A stretch of 64,000 bases of DNA from Microvirga terrestris (GCF_015694425.1 NZ_JADQDN010000008.1:62001-126000), one strand, 5' to 3'. Shown: positions 8,781-17,963, counted from the first letter of the stretch. Notes: a model not told the origin generated them from the sequence alone. A program made the numbers and translations.

Positions 8781-9016
8781 CGTCATCCCGGACGAAGCGC
8801 AGCGAAGGTCCGGGATCGCGTGCAGGATATAGTGCTGTTTCCCTCCCCCTTGTGGGGAGGGGGCTGCGAAACAGCCAGGGTGGGGGTGCCGGCGCCCCCA
8901 CCTTCATAGGCTATCGCTCACACCCCCACCTCCAACTCCTCCCCACAAGGGGGAGGAGGGCTCACGCGCTATACTCTTCACGCGATCCCGGGTTCTGCTG
9001 CGCCGTCCGGGATGAC
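8781..9016. repeat. Composite repeat: family A element nested in family B palindrome (copy 1)
   Basis: The outer arms are GTCATCCCGGACGAAGCGCA (from 8782) and, at the other end, TGCGCCGTCCGGGATGAC in inverse orientation (to 9016). Inside them sits a full family A palindrome at about 8840-8961 (CCCTCCCCCTTGTGGGGAGG ... CTCCCCACAAGGGGGAGGAGGG). The same nesting occurs at 34832-35067. It separates the Trm112 gene from the convergent CitE-like gene. Confidence 0.85.
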
Positions 9017-9018
9017 AT

Positions 9019-9903
9019 TCACAATGAACGCTCCCCAATCGCCGCTGCCAGCGCAAGAACGCGCCTTGCCATCTCGGCATGGAGCCGCTCGACCATGCGG
9101 CCGTCGAGGTTGATGGCGCCTTTGCCCGCGTTCTCCGCCTGGTCGAAGGCTGCCGCGATGGCGCGGGCGCTCGTGATCTCCTCCGCTGAGGGCGCGAAGA
9201 TCTCGTTGGCGGTTGCAATCTGATTCGGGTGGATCAGCGTCTTGCCGTCGAAGCCACCATCGCGGCCCTGCTCGCACTCTGCGCGAAAGCCCTCTGCATC
9301 GGAAAGGCTGTTGTAGACCCCATCCAGAATGTCGATGCCATGCGCCCGCGCGGCGGCGAGCGCCGTCATGAGCCAGGGCAGCATCGCGGTGCGTCCCGGC
9401 AGCAGGCGGGCGCGAGTGTCCTTGGCGAGATCGTTCGTGCCCATGACGAGGCAGTCGAGGCGCGTGTCGACATCGCGGGCCGCGCTCGCGATCGACTCCG
9501 CATTCAGAACCGCAAGCGGTGTCTCTATCATGGCCCAGACGCGGGTGCGCTCCTTAGCCCCGAGCTTGCGCAGACTGAGACCCACCGCCGCGAGCGTCTC
9601 TGCCGACGAGACCTTCGGCACGAGAATCGCATCGGGCGCCGCTGCAACGGCGGCCGCGAGATCCGCCTCGCCCCAAGGCGTTTCGAGGGCGTTGATGCGA
9701 ATCACCAGCTCACGCCTTCCGTAGCCGCCGGCCTGGACCGCCGCGCAGACCTGCTCGCGGGCCTCAGCCTTCATGTCCGGCGCCACCGCATCCTCAAGGT
9801 CGAAGATCACCACGTCCGCGGCAAGCGTCTTCGCTTTCTCGATGGCCCGGGCATTGGAGCCTGGCATGTAGAGCGCTGAGCGGCGCGGGCGGATGGTGGT
9901 CAT
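9019..9903 (-). CDS. CitE-like HpcH/HpaI-family CoA-ester lyase
   Basis: 294 residues of the CitE/malyl-CoA lyase branch of the HpcH/HpaI aldolase family. Motifs seen: RRSALYMPGSN at the N terminus, VIFDLEDAVAPDMK, VWAMIETPLAVLNA (metal-binding Glu) and FDGKTLIHPNQI near the end. These enzymes cleave or form (3S)-citryl-, malyl- or beta-methylmalyl-CoA. There are no citrate lyase alpha or gamma genes nearby, so a malyl-CoA-type or CLYBL-like reaction is more likely than true citrate lyase. The ATG follows GAGGAAG. Monocistronic, flanked by repeats on both sides. Confidence 0.85.
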   Translation of the reverse strand: MTTIRPRRSALYMPGSNARAIEKAKTLAADVVIFDLEDAVAPDMKAEAREQVCAAVQAGGYGRRELVIRINALETPWGEADLAAAVAAAPDAILVPKVSSAETLAAVGLSLRKLGAKERTRVWAMIETPLAVLNAESIASAARDVDTRLDCLVMGTNDLAKDTRARLLPGRTAMLPWLMTALAAARAHGIDILDGVYNSLSDAEGFRAECEQGRDGGFDGKTLIHPNQIATANEIFAPSAEEITSARAIAAAFDQAENAGKGAINLDGRMVERLHAEMARRVLALAAAIGERSL

Positions 9904-9959
9904 GGCGTCTTCCTCACGATGCGGATCGGTCTTAATCGTGGTCCCATCTGAAGAACAGT

Positions 9960-10059
9960 GTCATTCCCGGGAGGACGCGTCAGCGGAGGGGAAGGGAATC
10001 CACTCACCCGCACTGCGCTTTGGATCCCCTTCCCTCGCTTCGCTCGGCCTGAGGATGAC
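9960..10059. repeat. Palindromic repeat family C, copy 1
   Basis: An interrupted inverted repeat. GTCATTCCCGG at the left faces GAGGATGACA at the right, and the inner arms GGGAAGGGAATCCA and TGGATCCCCTTCCC are complementary. A related copy lies at 42938-43036. It sits directly upstream of the DUF429 gene. Confidence 0.75.
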
Positions 10060-10072
10060 AAGGAGGCTCGGA

Positions 10073-10813
10073 ATGTGGGTTGCAGGCGTCGACGGCTGCC
10101 GGGCTGGGTGGATCGCGGTGGTCCTGCGGGTGGACGACCCGCACGCCCATCGCATCATGACGGCGCCGACGCTCGCCGCCATCGCGGACGCACCTGAAAA
10201 GGCAGAGGTGATCGCGGTCGACATGCCCATCGGGTTGCCCGAGCGCACGGATGGCTCAGGCCGGCTGCCGGAGCAGCTGATCCGTCCGCTGCTTGGGCAA
10301 AGGCAATCGTCCGTCTTCGCCATCCCCTCGCGCCGCGCCGTGGAGGCCGAGGATTACGGAGAGGCCTGCGCGATTGCGGCTGCTACCTCGGATCCGCCGC
10401 GAAAAGTCTCCCGCCAGGGCTTTGCGATCTTTCCCAGGATCCGCGAGATCGACGCGCTGCTGCGGGCGCGGCCCGATCTGCTGCCGCGCGTGTACGAAGT
10501 GCATCCGGAACTCGCCTTCTGGGCCCTGAACCATGCTGAGGCCCTCGGCCAGCCGAAGAAGGTGAAGGGCATACCCTATGGACCTGGCATGGCCCTGCGG
10601 CGCGAACTGCTCACGCGATCCGGCCTCCTGCCCGATGAGCTGATCCATGCACCTCCTCCCCGGGGAGCCGCGCAGGACGACCTGCTCGATGCACTCGCGG
10701 GGTTGACCGTGGCGCTCGATATCGCGAGAGGTGGAGGACAACCCTTTCCCGACCCGCCCGGCCGCGACGCCCACGGCCTGCCGGTCGCCATCTGGACCCT
10801 GCGCATCTCATGA
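10073..10813 (+). CDS. DUF429 family protein
   Basis: 246 residues. The N terminus WVAGVDGCRAGW, the middle segment VIAVDMPIGLPE and the C-terminal AAQDDLLDALAGL are diagnostic of DUF429, a predicted RNase H-like-fold family without an established function. The acidic residues in VDGC, VDMPIG and QDDLLD could form a metal site. Start chosen at ATG 10073 because AAGGAGG lies 6 bases upstream. The stop overlaps the start of the dehydratase gene by four bases (ATGA), so translation is coupled. Confidence 0.85.
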   Translation: MWVAGVDGCRAGWIAVVLRVDDPHAHRIMTAPTLAAIADAPEKAEVIAVDMPIGLPERTDGSGRLPEQLIRPLLGQRQSSVFAIPSRRAVEAEDYGEACAIAAATSDPPRKVSRQGFAIFPRIREIDALLRARPDLLPRVYEVHPELAFWALNHAEALGQPKKVKGIPYGPGMALRRELLTRSGLLPDELIHAPPPRGAAQDDLLDALAGLTVALDIARGGGQPFPDPPGRDAHGLPVAIWTLRIS

Positions 10814-11751
10814 CCATCATTCGCGCCGAGATCGAAGCCGCCCATGCCCGCATCGCCCCGCACGTGCGCCGCACGCCGGTCCTGCATCAGAACCGGGCCT
10901 TCGGCCATGACGGGCCGGTCAGCCTGAAGCTCGAATTTCTGCAGCACGCGGGCTCGTTCAAGACGCGCGGCGCCTTCAACGCGCTCCTGTCGCAGGAGCT
11001 GCCGTCCGCCGGTGTCGCGGCAGCTTCCGGCGGCAACCATGGCGCGGCGGTGGCCTATGCGGCGAGCCAGCTCGGCGTGAAAGCCCGCATCTTCGTGCCG
11101 GAGATCTCGAGTCCCGCAAAGATCGCCGTCATCCGCTCGCACGGCGCCGAGGTGGTGATCGGCGGCGCGCGCTATGCGGACGCCCAGGAGGCCTGCGACC
11201 GCTTCGTCGCAGAGTCAGGCGCCCTGCGCATCCATCCTTTTGCCGCGGAAAGCACCATGATCGGCCAGGGCACGGCGGCGCTGGAATGGGAACAGGACGG
11301 CCCTGCCCTCGACACCGTTCTCGTGGCGGTAGGCGGCGGCGGGCTCATCAGCGGCGTGGCGAGTTGGTGGGCGGGCCGCGTGAAGGTGGTGGGTGTGGAG
11401 CCGGAAGGCTCTCGGGCGCTCCACGCGGCACTTGCAGCCGGAGGGCCGGTCGACGTGGAAATCGATTCGGTGGCAGCCGATTCGCTCGGCGCCAAGAACA
11501 CCGGCGATCTGGTCTACGAGGTCTGCCGCGGGACGGTCGATCATGTGGCCCTCGTCACCGATGCGGCGATCCGCGATGCCCAGCGGACGCTCTGGCGCGA
11601 TTACCGCATCGCCTCCGAGCCCGGCGGCGCAGCCGCTCTGGCCGCGCTGATATCCGGCGCCTATATGCCACGCTCAGGTGAAAGAATCGGCGTGCTCCTG
11701 TGCGGGGCCAATGTCGAACTCCAGAAGCTCGCCGAACTCGTGCATCCCTAA
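10810..11751 (+). CDS. Threonine/serine dehydratase-like PLP enzyme (fold type II)
   Basis: 313 residues, short form lacking the C-terminal ACT regulatory domain of biosynthetic IlvA. The PLP lysine is K51 in GSFKTRGA; the phosphate loop is VGGGGLI; the substrate loop is SGGNHG. The length fits catabolic threonine dehydratase, serine dehydratase/racemase or hydroxyectoine-type paralogues, which sequence alone does not separate. Translationally coupled to the DUF429 gene upstream; carbonic anhydrase follows 15 bases later, suggesting a three-gene run. Confidence 0.85.
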   Translation: MTIIRAEIEAAHARIAPHVRRTPVLHQNRAFGHDGPVSLKLEFLQHAGSFKTRGAFNALLSQELPSAGVAAASGGNHGAAVAYAASQLGVKARIFVPEISSPAKIAVIRSHGAEVVIGGARYADAQEACDRFVAESGALRIHPFAAESTMIGQGTAALEWEQDGPALDTVLVAVGGGGLISGVASWWAGRVKVVGVEPEGSRALHAALAAGGPVDVEIDSVAADSLGAKNTGDLVYEVCRGTVDHVALVTDAAIRDAQRTLWRDYRIASEPGGAAALAALISGAYMPRSGERIGVLLCGANVELQKLAELVHP

Positions 11752-11766
11752 TCGCAAGGACGACCC

Positions 11767-12444
11767 ATGTTCCCGACCCGCCTGACCGAAGGATACCGCG
11801 CTTTTCTCGATGACCGCTTCCCGCGCGAGAAGAACCGCTTCGAGACGCTTGCTGAAAAAGGCCAGTCGCCGGAGGTGATGGTGATCGGCTGCTGCGACAG
11901 CCGGGTGTCGCCGGAAGTCATCTTCGATGCGAGCCCCGGCGAATTGTTCGTGGTGCGAAACGTAGCCAATCTCGTTCCGCCCTTCGAGACCGGCGGTGAG
12001 TTTCACGGCACGTCCGCGGCCCTTGAGTTCGCCGTGCAGGCGCTGCGCGTGAAGCACATCGTGGTGCTGGGCCATGCCCGCTGCGGCGGCATCCGGGCCT
12101 TTGCGGACGATACGGCTCCGCTGTCGCCGGGCGATTTCATCGGCCGCTGGATGAGCATGATCGGGCCTGCGGGCGAAAAGCTGGGGCCGCATGACGGCAA
12201 CCTGGAAGAATACCTGCCGCGGCTCGAACTCGCCGCCATCGAGCACAGCCTCCGGAACCTGATGACGTTCCCCTGCGTGCGCATCCTGGTGGAGCGCGGC
12301 AAGCTGCATCTCCACGGCGCCTATTTCGGTGTTGCCAACGGTGTGCTGCTGGTGCGCGATCCCGAAACCGGCGAGTTCAGGCCGGCCGTGGACGACTTGC
12401 CGGAGCGCGTGTCGATGTTTTCCGCCCGGGAGGTCAAAGGCTAG
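11767..12444 (+). CDS. Beta-class carbonic anhydrase
   Basis: 225 residues. Zinc ligands are C43 in GCCDSRVSPE (with the D44-R46 dyad) and the pair H103/C106 in VLGHARCGG. GELFVVRNVANLVPP is the typical second signature. It interconverts CO2 and bicarbonate in the cytoplasm, supplying carboxylases and controlling pH. AAGGACG lies before the ATG. There is no signal peptide. It follows the dehydratase gene closely. Confidence 0.94.
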   Translation: MFPTRLTEGYRAFLDDRFPREKNRFETLAEKGQSPEVMVIGCCDSRVSPEVIFDASPGELFVVRNVANLVPPFETGGEFHGTSAALEFAVQALRVKHIVVLGHARCGGIRAFADDTAPLSPGDFIGRWMSMIGPAGEKLGPHDGNLEEYLPRLELAAIEHSLRNLMTFPCVRILVERGKLHLHGAYFGVANGVLLVRDPETGEFRPAVDDLPERVSMFSAREVKG

Positions 12445-12501
12445 GATTCCTCGGCCGCCTGTACGATCCTTCGCCTTCCCGTCGGTTCACCGGAAAGATC
12501 T

Positions 12502-14109
12502 ATGGCCATCATTCGCAATCCCATCTTGCCGGGCTTCAATCCGGATCCGGCCTTTTGCCGGGTCGGCGACGATTACTACATCGCGACCTCCACCTTCGAG
12601 TGGTATCCGGGCGTGCAGATCCACCACTCCCGCGATCTCGTGAACTGGCGGCTGGCTTCCCGTCCGCTGAACCGCAAGACTCAGCTCGACATGCGGGGCA
12701 ATCCCGACAGCTGTGGCGTCTGGGCGCCGGCCCTCACCTATGCGGACGGCCTGTTCTGGCTGATCTACACCGACGTGAAGCGCCGCCTCGGCAACTTCAA
12801 GGACACGCATAACTACCTCGTAACCGCGCCGTCCATCGAAGGCCCGTGGTCGGATCCGATCTACATGAATTCCTCGGGCTTCGACCCGTCCCTGTTCCAC
12901 GACGATGACGGCCGCAAGTGGTTCGTCAACATGGTATGGGATCACCGCCGCCGCCGCTCTTCGTTCGACGGCATCCTGCTGCAGGAATACTCGACAAAAG
13001 AACAGCGCCTCGTCGGGCCCATCAGGAACATCTTCAAGGGCAGCCCGCTCGGTCTCGTCGAAGGACCGCATCTGTGGAAGCGCAACGGCTGGTACTATCT
13101 GACCGTGGCCGAGGGCGGCACCGCCTACAACCATGCGGTCACGATGGCGCGTTCAAGAACCATCGACGGTCCCTACGAGCTTCATCCCAACATCCATCTC
13201 ATCACCAGCAAGGACGCGCCGGATGCGCCGCTCCAGCGCGCGGGCCACGGCTTTTATGTGGAGACGTCAACAGGCGAGGTGTTCCACACCCATCTGTGCA
13301 GCCGCCCCCTGCCGGGAACGCGGCGCTCGCCTCTGGGCCGCGAGACGAGCATCCAGCGGGTGGTCTGGAGCGAGGACGGATGGCTACATCTGGCGCAGGG
13401 CGGGCAGGTACCGGCCGTCGAGGTTGAAGGACCAAACCTTCCGCCGCATCCCTTCCCGCCCGAGCCCGAGGGCCACGACTTCGACGAGACCGAACTGCCC
13501 TCCGCGTTCCAGTGGCTGCGTACGCCTGAGCCGGACCGCATCTTCTCGCTCTCGGCGCGGGCCGGCCATCTTAGGCTCTACGGCCGCGAGTCGATCGGCA
13601 GTTGGTTCGAGCAGGCGCTGGTGGCCCGCCGCCAGACCTCCTGGGTCTATTCGGCCGAAACATCGCTGGAATTCGAGCCCGAGACCTACCAGCAGCTGGC
13701 AGGACTGATCTGCTACTACGACCGCGCCCGCTTCCACTATCTCGCCGTCTCCGCCGATGACGACGGACGGCGCGTGCTTCAGGTCATCTCGTGCCTTGGG
13801 GATCATCCCGATGCGCTGATGACCTATGCGCTTGAGAGCGATCTCCCTCTGCCGGACAACGGTCCGGTCCATCTCGGCGTCGATGTGCGTCTGGCGGAGC
13901 TGCAATTCCGGTGGTCCCAGGACGGCAAGGCCTGGACGCCGGTCGGACCGGTTCTCGATGCGAGCATCCTGTCCGACGAGGCAGGTCCCGGCGCCCACGG
14001 CTCGTTCACGGGAGCCTTCGTGGGCATGGCCGCGCATGACATGACTGGGCGCGCATTCCCGGCGGATTTCGACTTCTTCAGCTATCGTGAGAGCCTGTCG
14101 GAGGCTTGA
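12502..14109 (+). CDS. Glycoside hydrolase family 43 beta-xylosidase/arabinofuranosidase
   Basis: 535 residues. The five-bladed propeller motifs of GH43 are present: base D15 in FNPDPAFC, pKa modulator D128 in GFDPSLFHDD and acid E187 in LVEGPHLWKRNG. A C-terminal beta-sandwich (about 325-530) is the subfamily with C-terminal jelly roll, as in Selenomonas-type XynB. No signal peptide, so it should act on imported xylo- or arabino-oligosaccharides. No sugar transporter or xylose catabolic genes adjoin it. A bidirectional hairpin terminator follows. Confidence 0.9.
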   Translation: MAIIRNPILPGFNPDPAFCRVGDDYYIATSTFEWYPGVQIHHSRDLVNWRLASRPLNRKTQLDMRGNPDSCGVWAPALTYADGLFWLIYTDVKRRLGNFKDTHNYLVTAPSIEGPWSDPIYMNSSGFDPSLFHDDDGRKWFVNMVWDHRRRRSSFDGILLQEYSTKEQRLVGPIRNIFKGSPLGLVEGPHLWKRNGWYYLTVAEGGTAYNHAVTMARSRTIDGPYELHPNIHLITSKDAPDAPLQRAGHGFYVETSTGEVFHTHLCSRPLPGTRRSPLGRETSIQRVVWSEDGWLHLAQGGQVPAVEVEGPNLPPHPFPPEPEGHDFDETELPSAFQWLRTPEPDRIFSLSARAGHLRLYGRESIGSWFEQALVARRQTSWVYSAETSLEFEPETYQQLAGLICYYDRARFHYLAVSADDDGRRVLQVISCLGDHPDALMTYALESDLPLPDNGPVHLGVDVRLAELQFRWSQDGKAWTPVGPVLDASILSDEAGPGAHGSFTGAFVGMAAHDMTGRAFPADFDFFSYRESLSEA

Positions 14110-14114
14110 AACAG

Positions 14115-14139
14115 AAAGGCCGCCCGAAGGCGGCCTTTT
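14115..14139. terminator. Bidirectional terminator between GH43 gene and asd
   Basis: A 9-bp stem AAGGCCGCC/GGCGGCCTT with a CGAA loop, followed by TTTTC on the plus strand and with an A-rich stretch in front that gives T's on the minus strand. It lies between two convergent genes. Confidence 0.85.
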
Positions 14140-14158
14140 CATTAGATTTGCGGATCGA

Positions 14159-15190
14159 TCAAGCCGCCTGCTTCTTGGCCTTCAGCAGGCCGCGATTGAC
14201 CATGGATTCCGCGATCTGGATCGCGTTCAGCGCTGCGCCCTTGCGCAGGTTGTCGGAGACGCACCAGAACGACAGGCCGTTCTCCACCGTGATGTCCTCG
14301 CGGATGCGGGAGATGTAGGTGGCGTCCTCGCCGGCGGCCTCGTGTGGGGTGATGTAGCCGCCGGGCTCGCGCTTATCGACCACCATGACGCCTGGCGACG
14401 ACCGCAGGATGTCGCGGGCCTCGTCGGCGCTGATCGGGTTCTCGAATTCCACGTTCACGGCTTCCGAGTGGCTGATGAAGACCGGCACGCGCACGCAAGT
14501 TGCGGTGAGCTTGATCTTCGGGTCGAGAATCTTCTTGGTCTCGGCCATCATCTTCCACTCTTCCTTCGTGTAACCGTCCTCCATGAACACGTCGATATGG
14601 GGGATCAGGTTGAAGGCGATGCGCTTGGGGAACTTCTTCTCCTGCACGTCCTGGAGCGAGTAGAGCGCCTTGGTCTGGCGGTCGAGCTCGTCCATGCCGT
14701 CCTTGCCGGCGCCGGAAACGGACTGGTAGGTGGCAACGACCACCCGCTTGATGGTGGCGCGGTCATGGAGCGGCTTGAGGGCCACGACGAGCTGGGCCGT
14801 GGAGCAGTTCGGGTTGGCGATGATGCCCTTCTTCATGTCGCGTAGCGCCTCGGCATTCACCTCCGGCACCACCAGGGGCACGTCTTGGTCGTAGCGCCAG
14901 GCGGAGGAGTTGTCGATCACGACCGCCCCCTGAGCGGCGATCTTCGGCGACCACTCCTTGGAGACCTCGCCACCGGCGGACATGAGGCAGATATCGACAT
15001 CGGAGAAGTCGTAAGTGTCGAGGGTCTTCGTCTTCAGGATCTTGTCGCCAAAGGAGACTTCCGACCCCTGGCTGCGGCGGGAGGCCAAAGCCACCACTTC
15101 GTCGGCCGGGAAGGCCCGCTCGGCGAGGATGCTCAGCATCTCGCGGCCCACATTGCCGGTCGCACCGACGACGGCGATCTTGAAACCCAT
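14159..15190 (-). CDS. asd: Aspartate-semialdehyde dehydrogenase
   Basis: 343 residues, full length. The NADP-binding GATGNVGREML is at the N terminus, catalytic C129 is in NPNCSTAQ, and the substrate/His region is FISHSEAVNVEF. It reduces aspartyl phosphate to aspartate semialdehyde for lysine/diaminopimelate, threonine and methionine synthesis. ATG at 15188-15190 follows AGGAGAAG. In this window dapF and the leu genes also lie on conserved-order segments, as is common in Hyphomicrobiales. Confidence 0.95.
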   Translation of the reverse strand: MGFKIAVVGATGNVGREMLSILAERAFPADEVVALASRRSQGSEVSFGDKILKTKTLDTYDFSDVDICLMSAGGEVSKEWSPKIAAQGAVVIDNSSAWRYDQDVPLVVPEVNAEALRDMKKGIIANPNCSTAQLVVALKPLHDRATIKRVVVATYQSVSGAGKDGMDELDRQTKALYSLQDVQEKKFPKRIAFNLIPHIDVFMEDGYTKEEWKMMAETKKILDPKIKLTATCVRVPVFISHSEAVNVEFENPISADEARDILRSSPGVMVVDKREPGGYITPHEAAGEDATYISRIREDITVENGLSFWCVSDNLRKGAALNAIQIAESMVNRGLLKAKKQAA

Positions 15191-15467
15191 GTGACTTCTC
15201 CTGTTGCGGCTCTCCCCGGAAAACTTGAAAACCCTGCTCGGGTGTCGCCTCTCGCCCCGTGGGAGAGAGGACCGGGGACGACGAGGCTTATTCGGCTGTT
15301 TTCACAGCCGAGGTTTTTCCAAACCATTTGGCGGTTTTCGTTTTGCTCGTCGTCTGGGTGAGCAGCGCCATTGCCATCGTCCATCCAAAGCCTGGTTGCG
15401 GCTTTGATCGCGCCAGAAACACACCAAAGACACGCTTTCGTCAAGCGTTTCCTTGGGCTCCGTGCGT

Positions 15468-15950
15468 TCAATCGCCCGTCAGTACATCGGTCGAGAGATT
15501 GAAGCGGTAGAAGACCTTGTTCATTCGCTCGGCCCCGAGGCGCTCGTAGAACGCCTGCGCCCCGGTATTGGTGCCATCCGTAGTGAGGTCGATACGCGTG
15601 AGCCCCTGCGCCCGGGCATGATCCGCCAGCCAGCGCATCAGCACGCCCCCCACCGCTTGGCCCCGGGCCTCGCCTTCGACGAAGAGTTCCTTGATGAAGA
15701 GAAGCCCCGACAGCTTGAAGCCTGGCCGCAGCACGGCAAAGCAGGCCAGACCCACCGGGCGCCCGCTCCGACAGGCAAGGGCATAGCGGGTGCCCTCCTG
15801 TTCCCGCATCGAGCGCTCGACCATGGTTTGCGTGGGCTCGAGGGGCTGCGCCACCTCCGGGCCGCCATAGTGCAAGTCCAGGGCGCGAATCAGCGCCGCG
15901 ATATCGGACGCATCTTCAAAGGTGGCAAGGCGGACGACAGTCTCGGACAT
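15468..15950 (-). CDS. GNAT family N-acetyltransferase
   Basis: 160 residues with the GNAT fold: an N-terminal VRLATFEDASDIAALI, the beta4 strand KELFVEGEARGQAVGGVLMRWLADHA holding a variant acetyl-CoA loop (EARGQAVGG), and the terminal GAQAFYERLGAE motif. The substrate is unknown. The gene stands alone, 277 bases upstream of asd on the same strand. Confidence 0.82.
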   Translation of the reverse strand: MSETVVRLATFEDASDIAALIRALDLHYGGPEVAQPLEPTQTMVERSMREQEGTRYALACRSGRPVGLACFAVLRPGFKLSGLLFIKELFVEGEARGQAVGGVLMRWLADHARAQGLTRIDLTTDGTNTGAQAFYERLGAERMNKVFYRFNLSTDVLTGD

Positions 15951-16066
15951 CGGGGCTCAGCGCTTTAAGCTTTGGTTTACCTTGCTTAGCAAAACCTTTC
16001 GAACCCTGGCCAGTGTCACGGTAGAACACGGTGATGACGTGATCCGTGGATCTGAGTGGTGGCGCG

Positions 16067-16861
16067 ATGCCGAGGGCGGGCTATGCCGAATGGGACGAGG
16101 ATGATCTCGCCGACTGGGTCGACGAGCGCCCAGCCCGTCGCCTGAGGCGCAGGCCGTCGTCCTGGCTGCGGGTGGTCCTGATGTCCTTCTGCAGCATCGC
16201 GGGCCTTGCCTATCTCGCCCTGCAGCTTGAACCGGCACGCCGCCCGGCCGAGCGCGCCAAGGAAGTGCCCTCCTCAGTCCTGGTCGCGCCCGCACCGGCC
16301 TGGAAGCCGGTCCCTGCCTCCCCTGCCCCCTATGCTCTCGCCGGGGCTCCGGGTTCTATCACCGCGGAAGCGCGCCAGCACACGAACGGCGCGCGGGAGG
16401 ACACTCTGATCCTCGGCCGCTTCGGCGATTTTCGCTATGCCCAGGTATCGCTCGTACAGGGACAGCCTGAGAGTGCGGGCAGCTTCTATATCGACATCGT
16501 GCGCCGGGCCGCCCGTGCGGGCCTGGCCGTGGCGCATCAGGGCCAGGGCCGGTTGGTGGCGACAAAGTTCGGCACCCTGGAAGCCGCTCCCCTGACCCTG
16601 GCAGCCAAGGGCGAGCAGACCTGTCAGGCCTTCCGCTTTTCCGATGCGGACGCCGATTTCAGCTTCCAGGGCTGGCTCTGCGGCTCCTCCTTGCCCGATG
16701 ACGCGCAGCTTGTCTGCTTCATCGACGGGATGACCCTGGCCGGCGGTACCAGCCCGTCCCTGAAGGCGGTCTTTGCCAAAGCCGAACGCAGCCGGATGGA
16801 AGCCTGCGGACCTGTTGCCCGCACCGCTTCGGTTTCCGTCAAGCCTCCGGCCCGACCGTAA
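16067..16861 (+). CDS. Hypothetical single-pass membrane protein
   Basis: About 264 residues, family not recognised. An acidic then arginine-rich N terminus (PARRLRRRPSSW) precedes one transmembrane helix (VVLMSFCSIAGLAYLALQL), then a proline/alanine-rich linker and a globular domain of ~150 residues containing several Cys (TCQAF, WLCGSS, LVCFID, EACGP) that may form disulfides in the periplasm. The start is uncertain: ATG 16067 or GTG 16046. Its 3' end overlaps the convergent sulfite-oxidase-like gene by 23 bases. Confidence 0.7.
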   Translation: MPRAGYAEWDEDDLADWVDERPARRLRRRPSSWLRVVLMSFCSIAGLAYLALQLEPARRPAERAKEVPSSVLVAPAPAWKPVPASPAPYALAGAPGSITAEARQHTNGAREDTLILGRFGDFRYAQVSLVQGQPESAGSFYIDIVRRAARAGLAVAHQGQGRLVATKFGTLEAAPLTLAAKGEQTCQAFRFSDADADFSFQGWLCGSSLPDDAQLVCFIDGMTLAGGTSPSLKAVFAKAERSRMEACGPVARTASVSVKPPARP

Positions 16862-17963
16862 CCGCCACCCGGTGCATGACGTTGCAGCCGTAGCCGTTCG
16901 GATTCCAGTTCGCGGCGCGGAAGGGCTGCGCCCGCCCTTTCGAGTCCGTGGCCCGGGCGAATATCTCGTAAAAGCCATCCTCAGGCAGGGCGAGAGACAC
17001 CTGCCAGCGCGTCCAGTCATAGCGGTTGCGCGGCGGGGTCATTGTGGCCTCGGTCCAGGTCGCGCCGCCATCGACGGTCACCTCGACCCGCGCCACCTCG
17101 TCATCGCCGGCCCAGGCCGCGCCGCGAATGGCGATGATGCGCGTGCCTGCAGGGTAATGGCTGCCATCGGCCGGCGCCGTGACGATGCTGCGCACGGGCA
17201 TCGATTCGATGATGCGGTTCTCCACATCTTTGCCGTCCGCCCCGGGCGCCAGGGGCCGGACCGGCAGGCGGTAGGACAGGCCTGTCATGCCCGGACCGTC
17301 ATGCTCCCGGTCGCGGATCCAGATGCGCTTGAGCCATTTCTGGCTGAGCGAACCGGGCCAGCCCGGCACGACAAGGCGCAACGGACCGCCATGAATGAAG
17401 GGCAGCGTCTCGCCGTTCATGGCCCATACCAGAAGCGTGTGGCCCTCCATGGCCTTGGCGATGGGCACCCCGCGGGACATGGCCTGTTGCTCGTGGCTGC
17501 CGTGCTTGTCGGGATCGGCGCCGAAATGGCCGGTGAAGAGCGCGCTTTCCTTCAGGCCCGCCTCCCGCAGCACGTCGCCCAACGAAACGCCTGTCCATTC
17601 CGCGCAGCCGACGCCGCCATGGGTCCAGGGATTGCCCTCGGCCTTGGGCTCGAAGAACGAGCGGCCATTACCGCCGCATTCGAGCACCATGCGGAAGGTT
17701 TTTTGCGGGAAGCGGCTCTTGAGTTCCGCCAGCGAGAGATTCAGCGGGCGCTCCACCTCGCCGTCGACCGTGAGGGTCCAGCCGTCTGCATCCGTCACCA
17801 GCTCAGGAAGAAGGCCGTTGTTGCGTACGAAGAAGCGCGCAATCGGCGTCGTCTCGTCATTGAGAAGCTCCTCGGGCGTCTCGGCCACGAGGGGCACATC
17901 GCCCAGTAGGCTCAAGCCGCCCTTGCCTTCGAGGCCTTTTCGCCCTTCGCGCTTGTGCTGCAT
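16839..17963 (-). CDS. Sulfite-oxidase-family molybdopterin enzyme (SoxC/SorA-like)
   Basis: 374 residues. The molybdenum-ligating Cys is C96 in MVLECGGNGRSFFEP. The substrate/cofactor segments GVGCAEWTGVSL, HGGPLRLVVPGWPG and KWLKRIWIRD follow, and a C-terminal Mo-co dimerisation domain (about 245-370) includes VTVDGGATWTEA. This matches eukaryote-like and bacterial sulfite dehydrogenases. The visible N terminus is basic and lacks a twin-arginine or Sec signal, whereas SoxC and SorA are normally exported, so it may be cytoplasmic or the start may be misjudged. No heme subunit gene is adjacent. Confidence 0.87.
   Translation of the reverse strand: MQHKREGRKGLEGKGGLSLLGDVPLVAETPEELLNDETTPIARFFVRNNGLLPELVTDADGWTLTVDGEVERPLNLSLAELKSRFPQKTFRMVLECGGNGRSFFEPKAEGNPWTHGGVGCAEWTGVSLGDVLREAGLKESALFTGHFGADPDKHGSHEQQAMSRGVPIAKAMEGHTLLVWAMNGETLPFIHGGPLRLVVPGWPGSLSQKWLKRIWIRDREHDGPGMTGLSYRLPVRPLAPGADGKDVENRIIESMPVRSIVTAPADGSHYPAGTRIIAIRGAAWAGDDEVARVEVTVDGGATWTEATMTPPRNRYDWTRWQVSLALPEDGFYEIFARATDSKGRAQPFRAANWNPNGYGCNVMHRVAVTVGPEA

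Noticed and set aside
9019..9903. True citrate lyase beta subunit
   Set aside because: No alpha, gamma or CitG/CitX genes are linked, so a CitE-like CoA-ester lyase is the safer call.
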